Counted from the first letter of the stretch, positions 1 to 6,668 are shown. The stretch is 13,524 nucleotides of DNA from an uncultured Olsenella sp. (GCA_947253595.1 CAMXZR010000041.1:1-13524); one strand, 5' to 3'. Numbers and translations are program-made. The notes: generated from the letters alone by a model not told the origin.

Positions 1-1888
1 TCTCGTGGGTGTCGGTTTGGTCGTACTTGAACAGGTTCGTGAAGGTGCCCGTCCAGTGGTTGGCCTCGTTCAAGGTGAGCGTCTTGCCGGTATCGACCCC
101 GTCGGCCAGGAGGTGCACGGTGACGGAAGCCACCTTGGGCCCGACCCAGGCCTTGGTGACACCGACCTCGGTGGTCTCCTTCGATGCACCGTTCTTGGCG
201 ATGAGGATATGGCCTTCGGTGTCGTCGGCCTTCACCTCGAACTCGCCGGAGGCAAGGGCGTTGCCGTCCTTGTCGGTGAAGGTGAGGTCGTCCTTATCAT
301 AACCGGTGGGAGCCTCGGTCTCCACGAAGCGATACTTGCCGGCGGGAAGCTTGGTGAACTTGACCTGTCCCGTCTCGGAGGTCGTGCCGCTGCGGAAGTC
401 CGTCCAAGAACCGCTGTCCTGCTTCTGGAGGGTGATCTTGGCACCTTGGAGTGCCTCGCCCTTGGGGCCGACTTTGATGAGCTCCGCCTCGAAGGCGGCC
501 AGTTTCACGTCGCCGATGAGGCCGTTGAGCGTGGTCTTGCCTGTTGTGGTCTCAGTCTTGCCGTCGTGTGTCATAGTCGCGTCGTTGGTGACAGGCGTGT
601 CCTTGAGCGCCACCGGATAGTTCACCGAGATGTAGAGCAACCACGAAGGGATGGAACCCTGGATGGCGTTGGCCTCACCAAAGGTCTTCTTGAAAAGGGC
701 GATGAGCTTGTCGCGGTCGGATGCCTGGTAGAACCCTTGGGCGATAGCCGCATCGGCGGCATCCTCCGCATAGGTAGGCCAGACGGTGGAGTATTTGGTG
801 CCCGTGGAATCGAAGCTGCCGACATTCGCGACGAAACGGTTGTTCGAGCCGTCCTTGTAAACACCCCACTGCATGGGCTGCAGGCTCGCCTTGAACGAAT
901 CGTAAGTCGGATAGGCAGTGTAGTCGGGGGTGACCTTGGTGAAGGCGTTGGGGAAAGCCTTGATCAGGCCGGATCGCGAGGCGTGCGGGTCCTCAAGCGA
1001 GGTCGGGAAGGGGATATTGAGACGCGGGCTGAGACGCGTGACCGTCTTGTCGCCGAGGTTGTCCTCGACGTAGACGTTCTTCTCGAGCTCACTTCCAGTG
1101 TAGGTGCCGCTATAGAGCTTGTTGAGCGCGTCCGTGTTGACGCCCAAACCCCACTCGACCATCTTGTTCGTCTTTGCGGACGCCCACTTCTTGAACTCAT
1201 AGCCTGTGTCGATGTCGAGCGTGTTGCCCTTGAAGTAGGTGTCCTTCTGGACATCGCCCATCGTCGCCTTGCCCGACTTGACCTGATTCTGCGTGTACTT
1301 GACGACATTCGCCTTGAAGATGACGCCCGTGTTGAGGTTGAGGGCGCTGATAACGGAAAAGCCGTCAGCATTGGCGTTGAACTTGATCTCGACCTTGCGG
1401 TTGGCGGTCACGCGCCACTGGCCGACGACCTTCTCGACACCGCCGGCGGTACCTTTGAGTTCAGACCAGCTGGTGGCACTGTTGATACCGTAGGTGGTGA
1501 ACTCGCTCGGAAGTTTCGGGAGATCGAGGGTGACCGTATCGCCATTGTGGATCTGCACGGTGGCACCGGTATCGATACCGATGGTCAGCCTCATACCGAA
1601 CTGCGAGTAGGTCTTGATGGGGTTGGTGGCGGAGTTGTCACCCTGCTCGTTGTAGATCTGGAAGTCGGTGGCCCCGGCATACGAGGTCAGGTCTGCCGCA
1701 AGCACCGTCTTCGGAGAGAACACAAGCGCGGCCACCACCATAAGCAGCATAGCAAACGCATACGCAAGCACAGGGTGAAGCTTATGCGCGCATACCTGCA
1801 TCCCGGCGGAATCGTGGGGGCTAGCGGAGGCTAGAGAATACTGCCCCCCCCCCCGAGGGTTTTTCTCGTCATCGTAAAGTCCTTTCAT
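1..1888 (-). CDS. Secreted Cna/SpaA-type surface adhesin, partial (C-terminus off left edge), poly-G at N-terminus
   Basis: The frame is open for 629 codons from ATG 1888 to the left edge. Residues about 36-65 form a signal peptide: a basic stretch, the hydrophobic core LAYAFAMLLMVVAALVF, and a probable cut after VLA. Residues about 66-460 resemble the Ig-like adhesive region of MSCRAMM-type proteins. Residues about 466-566 form a SpaA/CnaB prealbumin-like domain (LIKVG near 471, VETEAPTGY at 522-530, N566), of the kind that often closes a Lys-Asn isopeptide bond. A second CnaB repeat begins near 573. A sorting signal would lie outside the window. The start is uncertain. ATG 1888 is in frame across the 11-G tract but has no clear ribosome site. 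ATG 1872 has AAAGGA seven bases upstream, yet with 11 Gs it hits TAG after 13 codons. ATG 1801, beyond the tract, lacks a ribosome site. The likely role is adhesion or pilus tip/backbone; the ligand is unknown. Confidence 0.85.
   Translation of the reverse strand, partial: MKGLYDDEKNPRGGGQYSLASASPHDSAGMQVCAHKLHPVLAYAFAMLLMVVAALVFSPKTVLAADLTSYAGATDFQIYNEQGDNSATNPIKTYSQFGMRLTIGIDTGATVQIHNGDTVTLDLPKLPSEFTTYGINSATSWSELKGTAGGVEKVVGQWRVTANRKVEIKFNANADGFSVISALNLNTGVIFKANVVKYTQNQVKSGKATMGDVQKDTYFKGNTLDIDTGYEFKKWASAKTNKMVEWGLGVNTDALNKLYSGTYTGSELEKNVYVEDNLGDKTVTRLSPRLNIPFPTSLEDPHASRSGLIKAFPNAFTKVTPDYTAYPTYDSFKASLQPMQWGVYKDGSNNRFVANVGSFDSTGTKYSTVWPTYAEDAADAAIAQGFYQASDRDKLIALFKKTFGEANAIQGSIPSWLLYISVNYPVALKDTPVTNDATMTHDGKTETTTGKTTLNGLIGDVKLAAFEAELIKVGPKGEALQGAKITLQKQDSGSWTDFRSGTTSETGQVKFTKLPAGKYRFVETEAPTGYDKDDLTFTDKDGNALASGEFEVKADDTEGHILIAKNGASKETTEVGVTKAWVGPKVASVTVHLLADGVDTGKTLTLNEANHWTGTFTNLFKYDQTDTHE
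1844..1854 (-). repeat. Homopolymeric (G)11 tract, candidate phase-variation switch
   Basis: Eleven consecutive C on the plus strand read as G11 in the coding direction of the adhesin, between its candidate start codons and its signal peptide. Tracts of this length slip during replication. Reading from ATG 1872, which has the good ribosome site, a tract of 9 or 12 opens the full protein and 10 or 11 closes it. Reading from ATG 1888, lengths 8, 11 and 14 are open. Poly-G switching at the 5' end of sortase-dependent pilus genes has been described in bifidobacteria. The tract itself is seen directly; its switching here is inferred. A sequencing or assembly length error is possible. Confidence 0.85.
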
Positions 1889-2231
1889 CGGCGTCGTGGG
1901 AACTGACCCGGATCTTCATGAACTCTTCCATAATATTTCGAATATCGAATGTGTTGCTGCCTTCCTTGCAATTTCCTTAATTCTCCACAAATTCTCTGAA
2001 ATTCTGCAAAATATAGGGACTAACTATCAACTGTATAGGATTGGAGGATCAGTGAATCCTGAAAGCCTTGGGTCGTATCCGATGTGCATGCAACCTTTGG
2101 CAGATAGCCTTTATTGAACTAAAAGATCCCATACGGCAAGATCCTATAAGCACGACAGGCAGCTGTCCGCCCATTAATGGGACCACCGCTGCCCCGGCTC
2201 CCTCGGCTCCGGCGGAGGGGGATATTTTTAT
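1889..2231. other. AT-rich non-coding stretch upstream of the adhesin
   Basis: No convincing gene is seen on either strand. From about 1900 to 2160 the base composition is clearly more AT-rich than elsewhere in the window, then turns GC-rich again near 2180. It contains AGGATT (2037-2042) facing AATCCT (2055-2060), a direct repeat AAGATCC (2123-2129 and 2138-2144), and a perfect 12-bp palindrome at 2170-2181. It should hold the adhesin promoter on the minus strand, but no pair of -35 and -10 boxes stands out. Confidence 0.5.
2170..2181. repeat. 12-bp perfect palindrome CCCATTAATGGG
   Basis: CCCATTAATGGG equals its own reverse complement. It lies at the boundary between the AT-rich stretch and the aldolase remnant. 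It could be an operator or a chance palindrome. With no loop and no T-run it is not a good terminator. No regulator in the window points to it. Confidence 0.35.
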
Positions 2232-2615
2232 GTCGACTTCATCCGATCAACCAGCCTCGATATCCTCGCCTGCTCCTTCGGGACGGTACACGGAATCTAC
2301 AAGGGTGATCCCCGTCTGAACTTCGACGTCCTCAGAAAGATCAGGCAGCTCTCCCAGACCCCGCTCGTCATGCATGGCGGCGCAGGCGTCTCCGATGCCG
2401 ACTATGCCAAGGCCATCGACGCCGGTATCCGCAAGATCAACTATTACACCTATGGCGTGAAGTACGCAGGCGAGGCGGTGGAGGGGCTTGTCCGCGAGAA
2501 GGACGGCGAAACCGTCTACTGGCATGACATGACGACGACCGCCTATGAGCGCATGCTCGCAAACTTCACCCACGTCATCCAAGTGTTTGCAAATGGGGCG
2601 AGGCCGCTGGCGTAG
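2232..2615 (+). pseudogene. 3' remnant of class II ketose-bisphosphate (fructose-bisphosphate/tagatose) aldolase
   Basis: In the frame ending with TAG at 2613-2615, the translation carries the C-terminal half of a class II aldolase. LDILACSFGTVHGIYKG and LVMHGGAG contain the zinc-binding histidines of this family, followed by GIRKINYYT, which matches the phosphate-binding Lys-Ile-Asn loop. Only about 127 residues remain of a usual 280-310. Upstream of about 2232 the same frame reads into Gly/Ser-rich sequence unrelated to aldolase, and no start codon with a ribosome site precedes the conserved part. An internal ATG at 2370 begins in the middle of the fold, so a functional short protein is unlikely. 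The N-terminal barrel half with the catalytic aspartate is missing. This appears to be debris of a deletion or insertion next to the adhesin locus. Confidence 0.8.
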
Positions 2616-2672
2616 GGCTGGCAGCCGTACGACCCGGACTTCCGCTCCTATGGAGATGTCAAGTCTGGAAGG

Positions 2673-3245
2673 CTACTTCCGCATCAGGCCGGTACCGGCG
2701 TGCCAAGCCTGCCCGACCTTCTCGCCGATGCTGTAATAGCCGTTCTGGAACTGGTCGAATACGAACGCATTGAGCTTCGTGGGATCAACCTTGCCATTCT
2801 CGTCAAGGACCTCCTCGTCGGCAAGCACGTTCACGATCTTACCGACCACGCGGTTATGACCATGGTCATCTTGGATTGCAACGACCTCGCACTCGAGGGT
2901 GACGGGGAACTCCTCTACGACCGGGGCGTCAACGTGATCGCTCCTCACAGCCGTAAGCCCACTGCGCTCGAACTTGTCGGCCATCTTGTTGCCGGTGGCG
3001 ATGCCGAAGAAGTCCGCCGCCTCAATATGCGGGGTATCGACGATGCTCAATGTGAACGCCCTACGCTCCTCGATGTTCTTTGCGGTCTTGTGGTTCTCCC
3101 CGATATTCAGGGCGACCATATCCGGGGCACAGATACCGCCCCAAGCCATATTCATCACGTCGACGACGCCATCCGCGTCGTACGTCGCGATCATCAGCAC
3201 GGGCATAGGGAACAGATAAGGCTTTACCCCCAGATCCTTCTTCAT
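2673..3245 (-). CDS. Flavin reductase family protein (FMN-binding split barrel, flavoredoxin-like)
   Basis: This 190-residue protein matches the usual length of the flavin reductase-like family: small split-barrel proteins that bind FMN and either reduce flavin with NAD(P)H or shuttle electrons. Family features visible are the N-terminal PMPVLMIATYDADG strand (13-26), NMAWGGICAPDM (32-43), the HKTAKNI segment (52-58) that lines the flavin site, FFGIATGNK (79-87), VDAPVVEEFPVTLEC (105-119) and the C-terminal GEKVGQAWHAG (174-184). No signal peptide or membrane span is seen, so it should be cytosolic. ATG 3245 follows GAGGAGG with a 7-nt spacer, a strong start. A short ORF ends 18 nt upstream on the same strand and may be co-transcribed. 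The downstream neighbour is the convergent aldolase remnant. The electron partner and substrate cannot be told from sequence. Confidence 0.9.
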   Translation of the reverse strand: MKKDLGVKPYLFPMPVLMIATYDADGVVDVMNMAWGGICAPDMVALNIGENHKTAKNIEERRAFTLSIVDTPHIEAADFFGIATGNKMADKFERSGLTAVRSDHVDAPVVEEFPVTLECEVVAIQDDHGHNRVVGKIVNVLADEEVLDENGKVDPTKLNAFVFDQFQNGYYSIGEKVGQAWHAGTGLMRK

Positions 3246-3263
3246 AGTCCATCCTCCTCGATC

Positions 3264-3392
3264 TCAGCCCTCGGCAGCAGTCTCGGCTTTTATGTCATCG
3301 AGAAGATCGCCGAAGGAGGCATGGCGTCTGGCCGTGCCGTTTTCAATTTCCTGAGTCACCTGACTATAAGCCTGTTTGGCCTCAGCGCTCAT
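3264..3392 (-). CDS. Small unrecognised ORF upstream of the flavin reductase (42 aa)
   Basis: The frame runs ATG 3392 to TGA 3264-3266 and encodes an acidic, soluble 42-residue peptide, starting MSAEAKQAYSQ and ending DDIKAETAAEG, with no membrane span. An in-frame GTG at 3410 would add six residues, and an in-frame TGA lies just upstream of that. The ribosome site is weak (GAAG-like). It ends 18 nt before the flavin reductase start, where the GAGGAGG site lies. Its composition is protein-like, rich in Ala, Glu and Asp with an amphipathic look. It could be a genuine small protein, a leader peptide, or the C-terminal scrap of a lost gene. No family is recognised and no function is assigned. 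Confidence 0.4.
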   Translation of the reverse strand: MSAEAKQAYSQVTQEIENGTARRHASFGDLLDDIKAETAAEG

Positions 3393-3423
3393 CTTATCTT
3401 CAGCTGTCACCCTAGGGTGTCAA
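3393..3423 (-). promoter_or_regulatory. Possible minus-strand promoter with a 19-bp spacer
   Basis: On the minus strand a perfect TTGACA (3423-3418) is followed, after 19 bp, by GATAAG (3398-3393), which matches four of six bases of the -10 consensus. The palindrome CACCCTAGGGTG overlaps the -35 and the spacer. An overlong 19-bp spacer carrying a dyad is the arrangement used by MerR-family regulators, though here the dyad sits closer to the -35 than usual. It would drive the small ORF and flavin reductase. If real, the small ORF's ATG (3392) would be upstream of the transcript start, and translation would begin further down, perhaps at the flavin reductase. Confidence 0.3.
3408..3419. promoter_or_regulatory. 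12-bp perfect palindrome CACCCTAGGGTG, candidate operator
   Basis: The perfect palindrome extends to GTCACCC-TA-GGGTGTC, two 7-bp half sites with one mismatch separated by 2 bp. This 7-2-7 layout is used by NarL-type response regulators, and one of that class is encoded at the end of the downstream operon. It lies between divergent transcription units. Its centre is about 60 bp upstream of the start expected if TAGAAT at 3461-3466 is a -10 box, a usual place for an activator. Binding by that regulator is inferred. Confidence 0.45.
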
Positions 3424-3460
3424 CCGCCGTCTCCTCCCCCTCGCCGCAACCGACCCTCCC

Positions 3461-3466
3461 TAGAAT
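3461..3466 (+). promoter_or_regulatory. Candidate -10 box TAGAAT for the ABC/two-component operon
   Basis: TAGAAT matches five of six bases of the -10 consensus and lies 58 bp before the first ATG of the operon. No recognisable -35 box sits 16-18 bp upstream, which would suit a promoter that needs an activator. The inverted repeat ACCGA (3449-3453) and TCGGT (3466-3470) brackets it and could be a second regulator site. Confidence 0.35.
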
Positions 3467-3523
3467 CGGTGCCATAACCAACAGAGACACATCGCCAAAA
3501 ACCGATGAGACAGGGAGGGCATC

Positions 3524-4600
3524 ATGGCCCAGACACAGACACCGATACCCATGCAGGCGCAGGGCCGCCGCGCCGCGCACATGAGGAAGGCCGTCCCCGG
3601 GATTCCAACCCCACCGGCCTATACCGGAGGGAAATCCGTCCCCACCGAGGCCCGCCCCGTCGTCGCCACGACGAACCTCACCAAGAGCTACGGTCCCGCG
3701 ACCGTCGTCGACAACGTCAACCTCCACGTTCCCGAGGGTGCGGTATACGGGTTCCTCGGCCCCAACGGCGCAGGCAAGTCGACGACCATGAAGATGATCC
3801 TCGGCCTGACCCACCCCACAAGCGGTGCCATCTCGGTCCTCGGCAAGGAGGAGACCTCCCACAACCGCCTCGAGATCCTGCAGAACGTCGGCTCGCTCAT
3901 AGAGAGTCCCAGCTGCTACCCACATCTCACCGCCCGCGAGAACCTCGACATCGTACGCAGGCTGCGCGGGTTGCCCAAGGACTGTATCGACGAGGTGCTC
4001 GAGGTCGTCCGCCTCGGTGACGCTGCGACGGCCAAGAAACGTGTGGGACACTTCTCGCTCGGTATGAGGCAGCGCCTCGGTATCGCGTCCGCACTCATGG
4101 GACATCCCAGGCTCCTGTTGCTCGACGAACCCACCAACGGCCTCGACCCCAGCGGCATCCATGAGATCCGCCAGCTCATACGCGAGATGCCCGACCGCTT
4201 CGGCTGCACCGTCATCGTCTCCAGCCACCTGCTCTCCGAGATCGACCAGATGGCCGATCACGTGGGTATCATCAGTTCCGGACGGATGGTCTGGCAGGGA
4301 CCGATGGACGGCCTGCATGCCGAGGCCAGACGCTGGCTCGTCCTGCACACCACCGACGACGCCCGCGCGGCCCGCATCCTCGAAAAGTTGCTCGTCGACG
4401 GGAGTGGCGGCGGGAAGATCCATAGGGAGCATGGCGAGAAGGACGGCTGGCTCGAGATACGTCCCCTCGACGACGAGGCGGCCGGACGGATGAGCCTCGC
4501 CCTCGCACAGCAGGGCATAGGGATCGTGCGCATGGAGGAGCGGTCCGAGAGCCTCGAGGACATCTTCCTCGCCCTGACGGGGACGGAGGCGAGCCTGTGA
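3524..4600 (+). CDS. ABC transporter ATP-binding protein, bacitracin/lantibiotic resistance type (BcrA/LanF-like)
   Basis: This 358-residue cytosolic ATPase would power peptide removal by the two permeases encoded next. Walker A is GPNGAGKST (79-87), the Q-loop region is NVGSLIESPSCYPHLTAREN (121-140), the signature is the family-specific FSLGM (177-181), Walker B is LLLLDEP (197-203), the D-loop is GLDPSG, and the H-loop is SSHLLSE with H235. LIESP..YPHLTA and SLGMRQRLGIA are typical of the BcrA/LanF group. Residues 1-45 are a Pro/Gln-rich extension before the usual start of such ATPases. ATG 3524 is nevertheless chosen because GGGAGGG (3513-3519) stands four bases upstream. The C-terminal part (about 270-358) is the usual variable domain. 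The stop overlaps the next start. The drug or peptide substrate is unknown. Confidence 0.93.
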   Translation: MAQTQTPIPMQAQGRRAAHMRKAVPGIPTPPAYTGGKSVPTEARPVVATTNLTKSYGPATVVDNVNLHVPEGAVYGFLGPNGAGKSTTMKMILGLTHPTSGAISVLGKEETSHNRLEILQNVGSLIESPSCYPHLTARENLDIVRRLRGLPKDCIDEVLEVVRLGDAATAKKRVGHFSLGMRQRLGIASALMGHPRLLLLDEPTNGLDPSGIHEIRQLIREMPDRFGCTVIVSSHLLSEIDQMADHVGIISSGRMVWQGPMDGLHAEARRWLVLHTTDDARAARILEKLLVDGSGGGKIHREHGEKDGWLEIRPLDDEAAGRMSLALAQQGIGIVRMEERSESLEDIFLALTGTEASL

Positions 4601-5403
4601 TGCCTGTACCGTCGGGAATGTCTACGCCGTTGGGAACGTCTGCGATGCACCTGTCTCCCATCATGGCGGTAGCGCTCGAGTTCAAGAAGATGCGCCACAA
4701 GCATCTGGTCGCCCTATCCGCCGTGCTTCTCGCCTTCCAACTCCTCTGGATCGCGGTCATCGTCTCCCAGACCGTCAAGCAGACGAACGAGTTCATCGCC
4801 GTCTTCTTCCAGATGCCAATGATGAACGCCATCTTCCTGCCACTCCTTTCCGCAATCGTCGCCAGCACGGCATGCGACGTCGAGAACCGCGGGAACATGT
4901 ACAAGGAGCTGCTTACCATGCAACGTCCCCGGACCCTGTTCTCTGCGAAATGGGTCTGCGTGGCCATCATCCTCGGCGTGTTCGTCTCCCTTCAGACGAC
5001 GTCCGTGGTCCTGTTCAGCTCATCGAGGGGGTTCGTCAACCTCCCGGGGCCCGCGTTCCTCGCCCTGTACGGGGTCTCCACCTTCGCCGTATGCCTGCTC
5101 GTGGCGACGGTCGTCCAGGTGCTGAGCCTCTTCTCCCCCAGCCAGTTCCTGCCGCTCGCCACGGGCGTCGGCCTGTCGTTTCTGGGGCTGTTCTCGATGT
5201 TTTTGCCACAGGCCGTCTCCAGGCTCGTGCCCAGCGCGTACTTCGGGCTCCTCGGCATGGTCGACATGGCGTTCGACTCCGTGACGGGCTCGTCGACGTT
5301 CTCGACGCGGCCGTGGTCGATCGGCGACTTCATCATCGTCGTCGCAGCGACCGCCGTGATCTACATCCTTGCAGGCAGGGCCTTCTCAAGAAGGGAGCTG
5401 TAG
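4600..5403 (+). CDS. ABC-2 type permease, lantibiotic/bacitracin resistance family (LanE/BcrB-like)
   Basis: This is a 267-residue integral membrane protein with about six spans: near 37-57, 75-92, 118-139, 151-178, 183-205 and 242-260. The family motif around residues 95-118 (ENRGNMYKELLTMQRPR followed by TLFSAKW) and the opening LEFKKMRHKHL (26-36) mark it as a lantibiotic-protection permease. It should pair with the second permease and the upstream ATPase to move a membrane-active peptide out of the bilayer. The ATPase stop and this start overlap in TGATG. GTG 4597 in the same frame is an alternative start seven bases after GGAGG (4585-4589); ATG 4600 lies ten bases after it. The first 20 residues are poorly conserved-looking, so a later start (Met 7 or Met 16) is possible. 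Confidence 0.88.
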   Translation: MPVPSGMSTPLGTSAMHLSPIMAVALEFKKMRHKHLVALSAVLLAFQLLWIAVIVSQTVKQTNEFIAVFFQMPMMNAIFLPLLSAIVASTACDVENRGNMYKELLTMQRPRTLFSAKWVCVAIILGVFVSLQTTSVVLFSSSRGFVNLPGPAFLALYGVSTFAVCLLVATVVQVLSLFSPSQFLPLATGVGLSFLGLFSMFLPQAVSRLVPSAYFGLLGMVDMAFDSVTGSSTFSTRPWSIGDFIIVVAATAVIYILAGRAFSRREL

Positions 5404-5405
5404 CC

Positions 5406-6269
5406 ATGTCGGACAGACCATATGGAACCCAAGGGATGGAATCGGTGCCGAGAAGGAATTCGGCTCAGGACACGGGTACCGTCCGAACTGTAAACGCCTT
5501 CCGTCTGACGGCGCGGCGGCCCGGCATCCTCTCCTTTGTCCCCTGTATCGCAGCCGAGCTCACGAAACTGCGTCGCTCGCCCGTCTGGCTCGCGTTCATC
5601 GTCATGCCCGCCGTCTCATGCGCCCTCGGAACAGCCAACTACCTGATGAACCTGGACGCCCTCACGCCCGGATGGACGAACCTTTGGACCCAACAGACGC
5701 TCTTCATGTGTTATTTCTTCCTGCCCGCACTTATCGGCGTCGCCGCAAGCTACCTCTGGAGGCTCGAACATCAGGGGTCCAACTGGAACGAGCTCATGGT
5801 GAGCCCGGTTCCCGCCTGGTGCGTCTTCTGCGCCAAGCTCGTCGTGGCGGGCATCTGCATGGCCCTGGCATTCGCAAGCATCGTCGCCCTCTTTGCGGCC
5901 ACCGGCGCGGCCCTCGGCATCACGGAGGCGTTTCCTGCGGGCACCATCCTCACATACGCACTGCTCGGTTGGGCAGGAAGCATGGCGATCGCCGCCATCC
6001 AGCTCGTCATCTCGATGCTTGTCAGGAACTTCGCCGCACCCGTCGGCATCGCCCTGGGGGGAGGGGTGATGGGTCTTGCGGCAACGTTGGCAGGGCTGGG
6101 CTACCGCTTCCCCTACTCGCTCATGCAGAGCGGGATGAACGCGAACAACCTGGTGAAGCTCACGGCGGACAACGCCATACAGCTCACTGCAGCTTCCGCC
6201 GTCTACATCCTGCTCGCGATCATATCCGCGACGGCATACCTCAGGCACAGCGATATACATGCGGACTGA
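5406..6269 (+). CDS. ABC-2 type permease, lantibiotic immunity family (LanG/MutG-like)
   Basis: This 287-residue membrane protein is the second half of the permease pair. About six spans are visible: near 60-80, 97-117, 138-165, 180-206, 212-232 and 262-278. ELTKLRRSPVWLAFIVMP (51-68) followed by GTANYLMN and SYLWRLEHQGSNWNELMVSPV (115-135) is the classic opening of MutG-type permeases. The N-terminal 40 residues are a hydrophilic, Arg/Ser/Thr-rich extension. ATG 5406 is two bases after the previous stop, with GGGAG eight bases upstream. The frame is open further upstream, but only as a shadow within the first permease gene. Ala-rich, Gly-rich spans suit a packed permease core. Export from the membrane to the outside is the expected direction. 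Confidence 0.88.
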   Translation: MSDRPYGTQGMESVPRRNSAQDTGTVRTVNAFRLTARRPGILSFVPCIAAELTKLRRSPVWLAFIVMPAVSCALGTANYLMNLDALTPGWTNLWTQQTLFMCYFFLPALIGVAASYLWRLEHQGSNWNELMVSPVPAWCVFCAKLVVAGICMALAFASIVALFAATGAALGITEAFPAGTILTYALLGWAGSMAIAAIQLVISMLVRNFAAPVGIALGGGVMGLAATLAGLGYRFPYSLMQSGMNANNLVKLTADNAIQLTAASAVYILLAIISATAYLRHSDIHAD

Positions 6270-6281
6270 AAGGAGCATGTC

Positions 6282-6644
6282 ATGAAAGGCAGGACACTAT
6301 GGGGAATCGTCGGAGTCGCCGCCGTCATCGCGCTTGTCGGCATCTTCGTACTCCAACCGCTCGCGGAGAAGTACGGGCTCAACTGGGGTACATACTACAC
6401 GAAGGTCGATAATGCATATGCGACGCAGCAACCCTCGGGCGACGGTGAGACCTGGTCCTATTCGCTTCCCGCATACAATGCGGACGGCAACAGGATCGAT
6501 GTGAGGTTCCTGGCGGGAAAGCAGCTCCGCGAGGGGGCGGTCCTCAAACTTGAGATGCTGCCGTTCCGGGGTGTGGTGGACTGGGAGGAGGCGGAGCCCT
6601 CGTCCCTGCCCGCCGCGACTGCGGGCAAGCTCGGGATAGGCTGA
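6282..6644 (+). CDS. YxeA family protein (DUF1093), membrane-anchored
   Basis: This 120-residue protein has an N-terminal hydrophobic segment (about 6-26) acting as an uncleaved anchor or signal peptide, then an extracytoplasmic domain. WGTYYTKVDNAY (35-46), WSYSLPAYNADGNRIDVRF (58-76), LREGAVLKLEM (82-92) and the late VDWEEAE match YxeA/DUF1093 proteins. Bacillus subtilis yxeA lies beside yxdLM, the ABC transporter controlled by the YxdJK two-component system and induced by a cationic antimicrobial peptide. The same neighbourhood is seen here with different transporter and regulator families. The biochemical role is unknown. AAGGAG (6270-6275) is six bases before ATG 6282, and the gene starts 12 bp after the second permease. 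Confidence 0.85.
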   Translation: MKGRTLWGIVGVAAVIALVGIFVLQPLAEKYGLNWGTYYTKVDNAYATQQPSGDGETWSYSLPAYNADGNRIDVRFLAGKQLREGAVLKLEMLPFRGVVDWEEAEPSSLPAATAGKLGIG

Positions 6645-6668
6645 GGTACGGGACGAGAGGAGCGGGGT

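Noticed and set aside
5..1834. 609-codon open frame on the plus strand
   Set aside because: It is antisense to the adhesin frame, has a repetitive Val/Gly/Leu/Asp composition typical of a GC-rich shadow, and shows no domain. The minus strand shows a signal peptide and CnaB domains.
1896..2319. Two short plus-strand frames (1896-2117 and 2068-2319) in the AT-rich stretch
   Set aside because: Neither has a ribosome site or recognisable domain, and the second runs out of frame into the aldolase remnant.
2667..2680. Short hairpin GGAAG-GCTA-CTTCC at the end of the flavin reductase gene
   Set aside because: It has a five-base stem with no T-run and includes the stop codon, so it is too weak to call a terminator.
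3465..3506. ATCGGT (3465-3470) facing ACCGAT (3501-3506) before the ABC ATPase
   Set aside because: This is a six-base stem with a 30-nt loop, and the first arm would probably lie upstream of the transcript start. It is not convincing as an attenuator or riboswitch.
2700..3584. 294-codon open frame on the plus strand
   Set aside because: It runs antisense through the flavin reductase and into the start of the ABC ATPase. No domain is seen, and the minus-strand gene is clearly real.
3407..4432. 341-codon open frame on the minus strand opposite the ABC ATPase
   Set aside because: It is a shadow of the ATPase, which has every catalytic motif in the plus strand.
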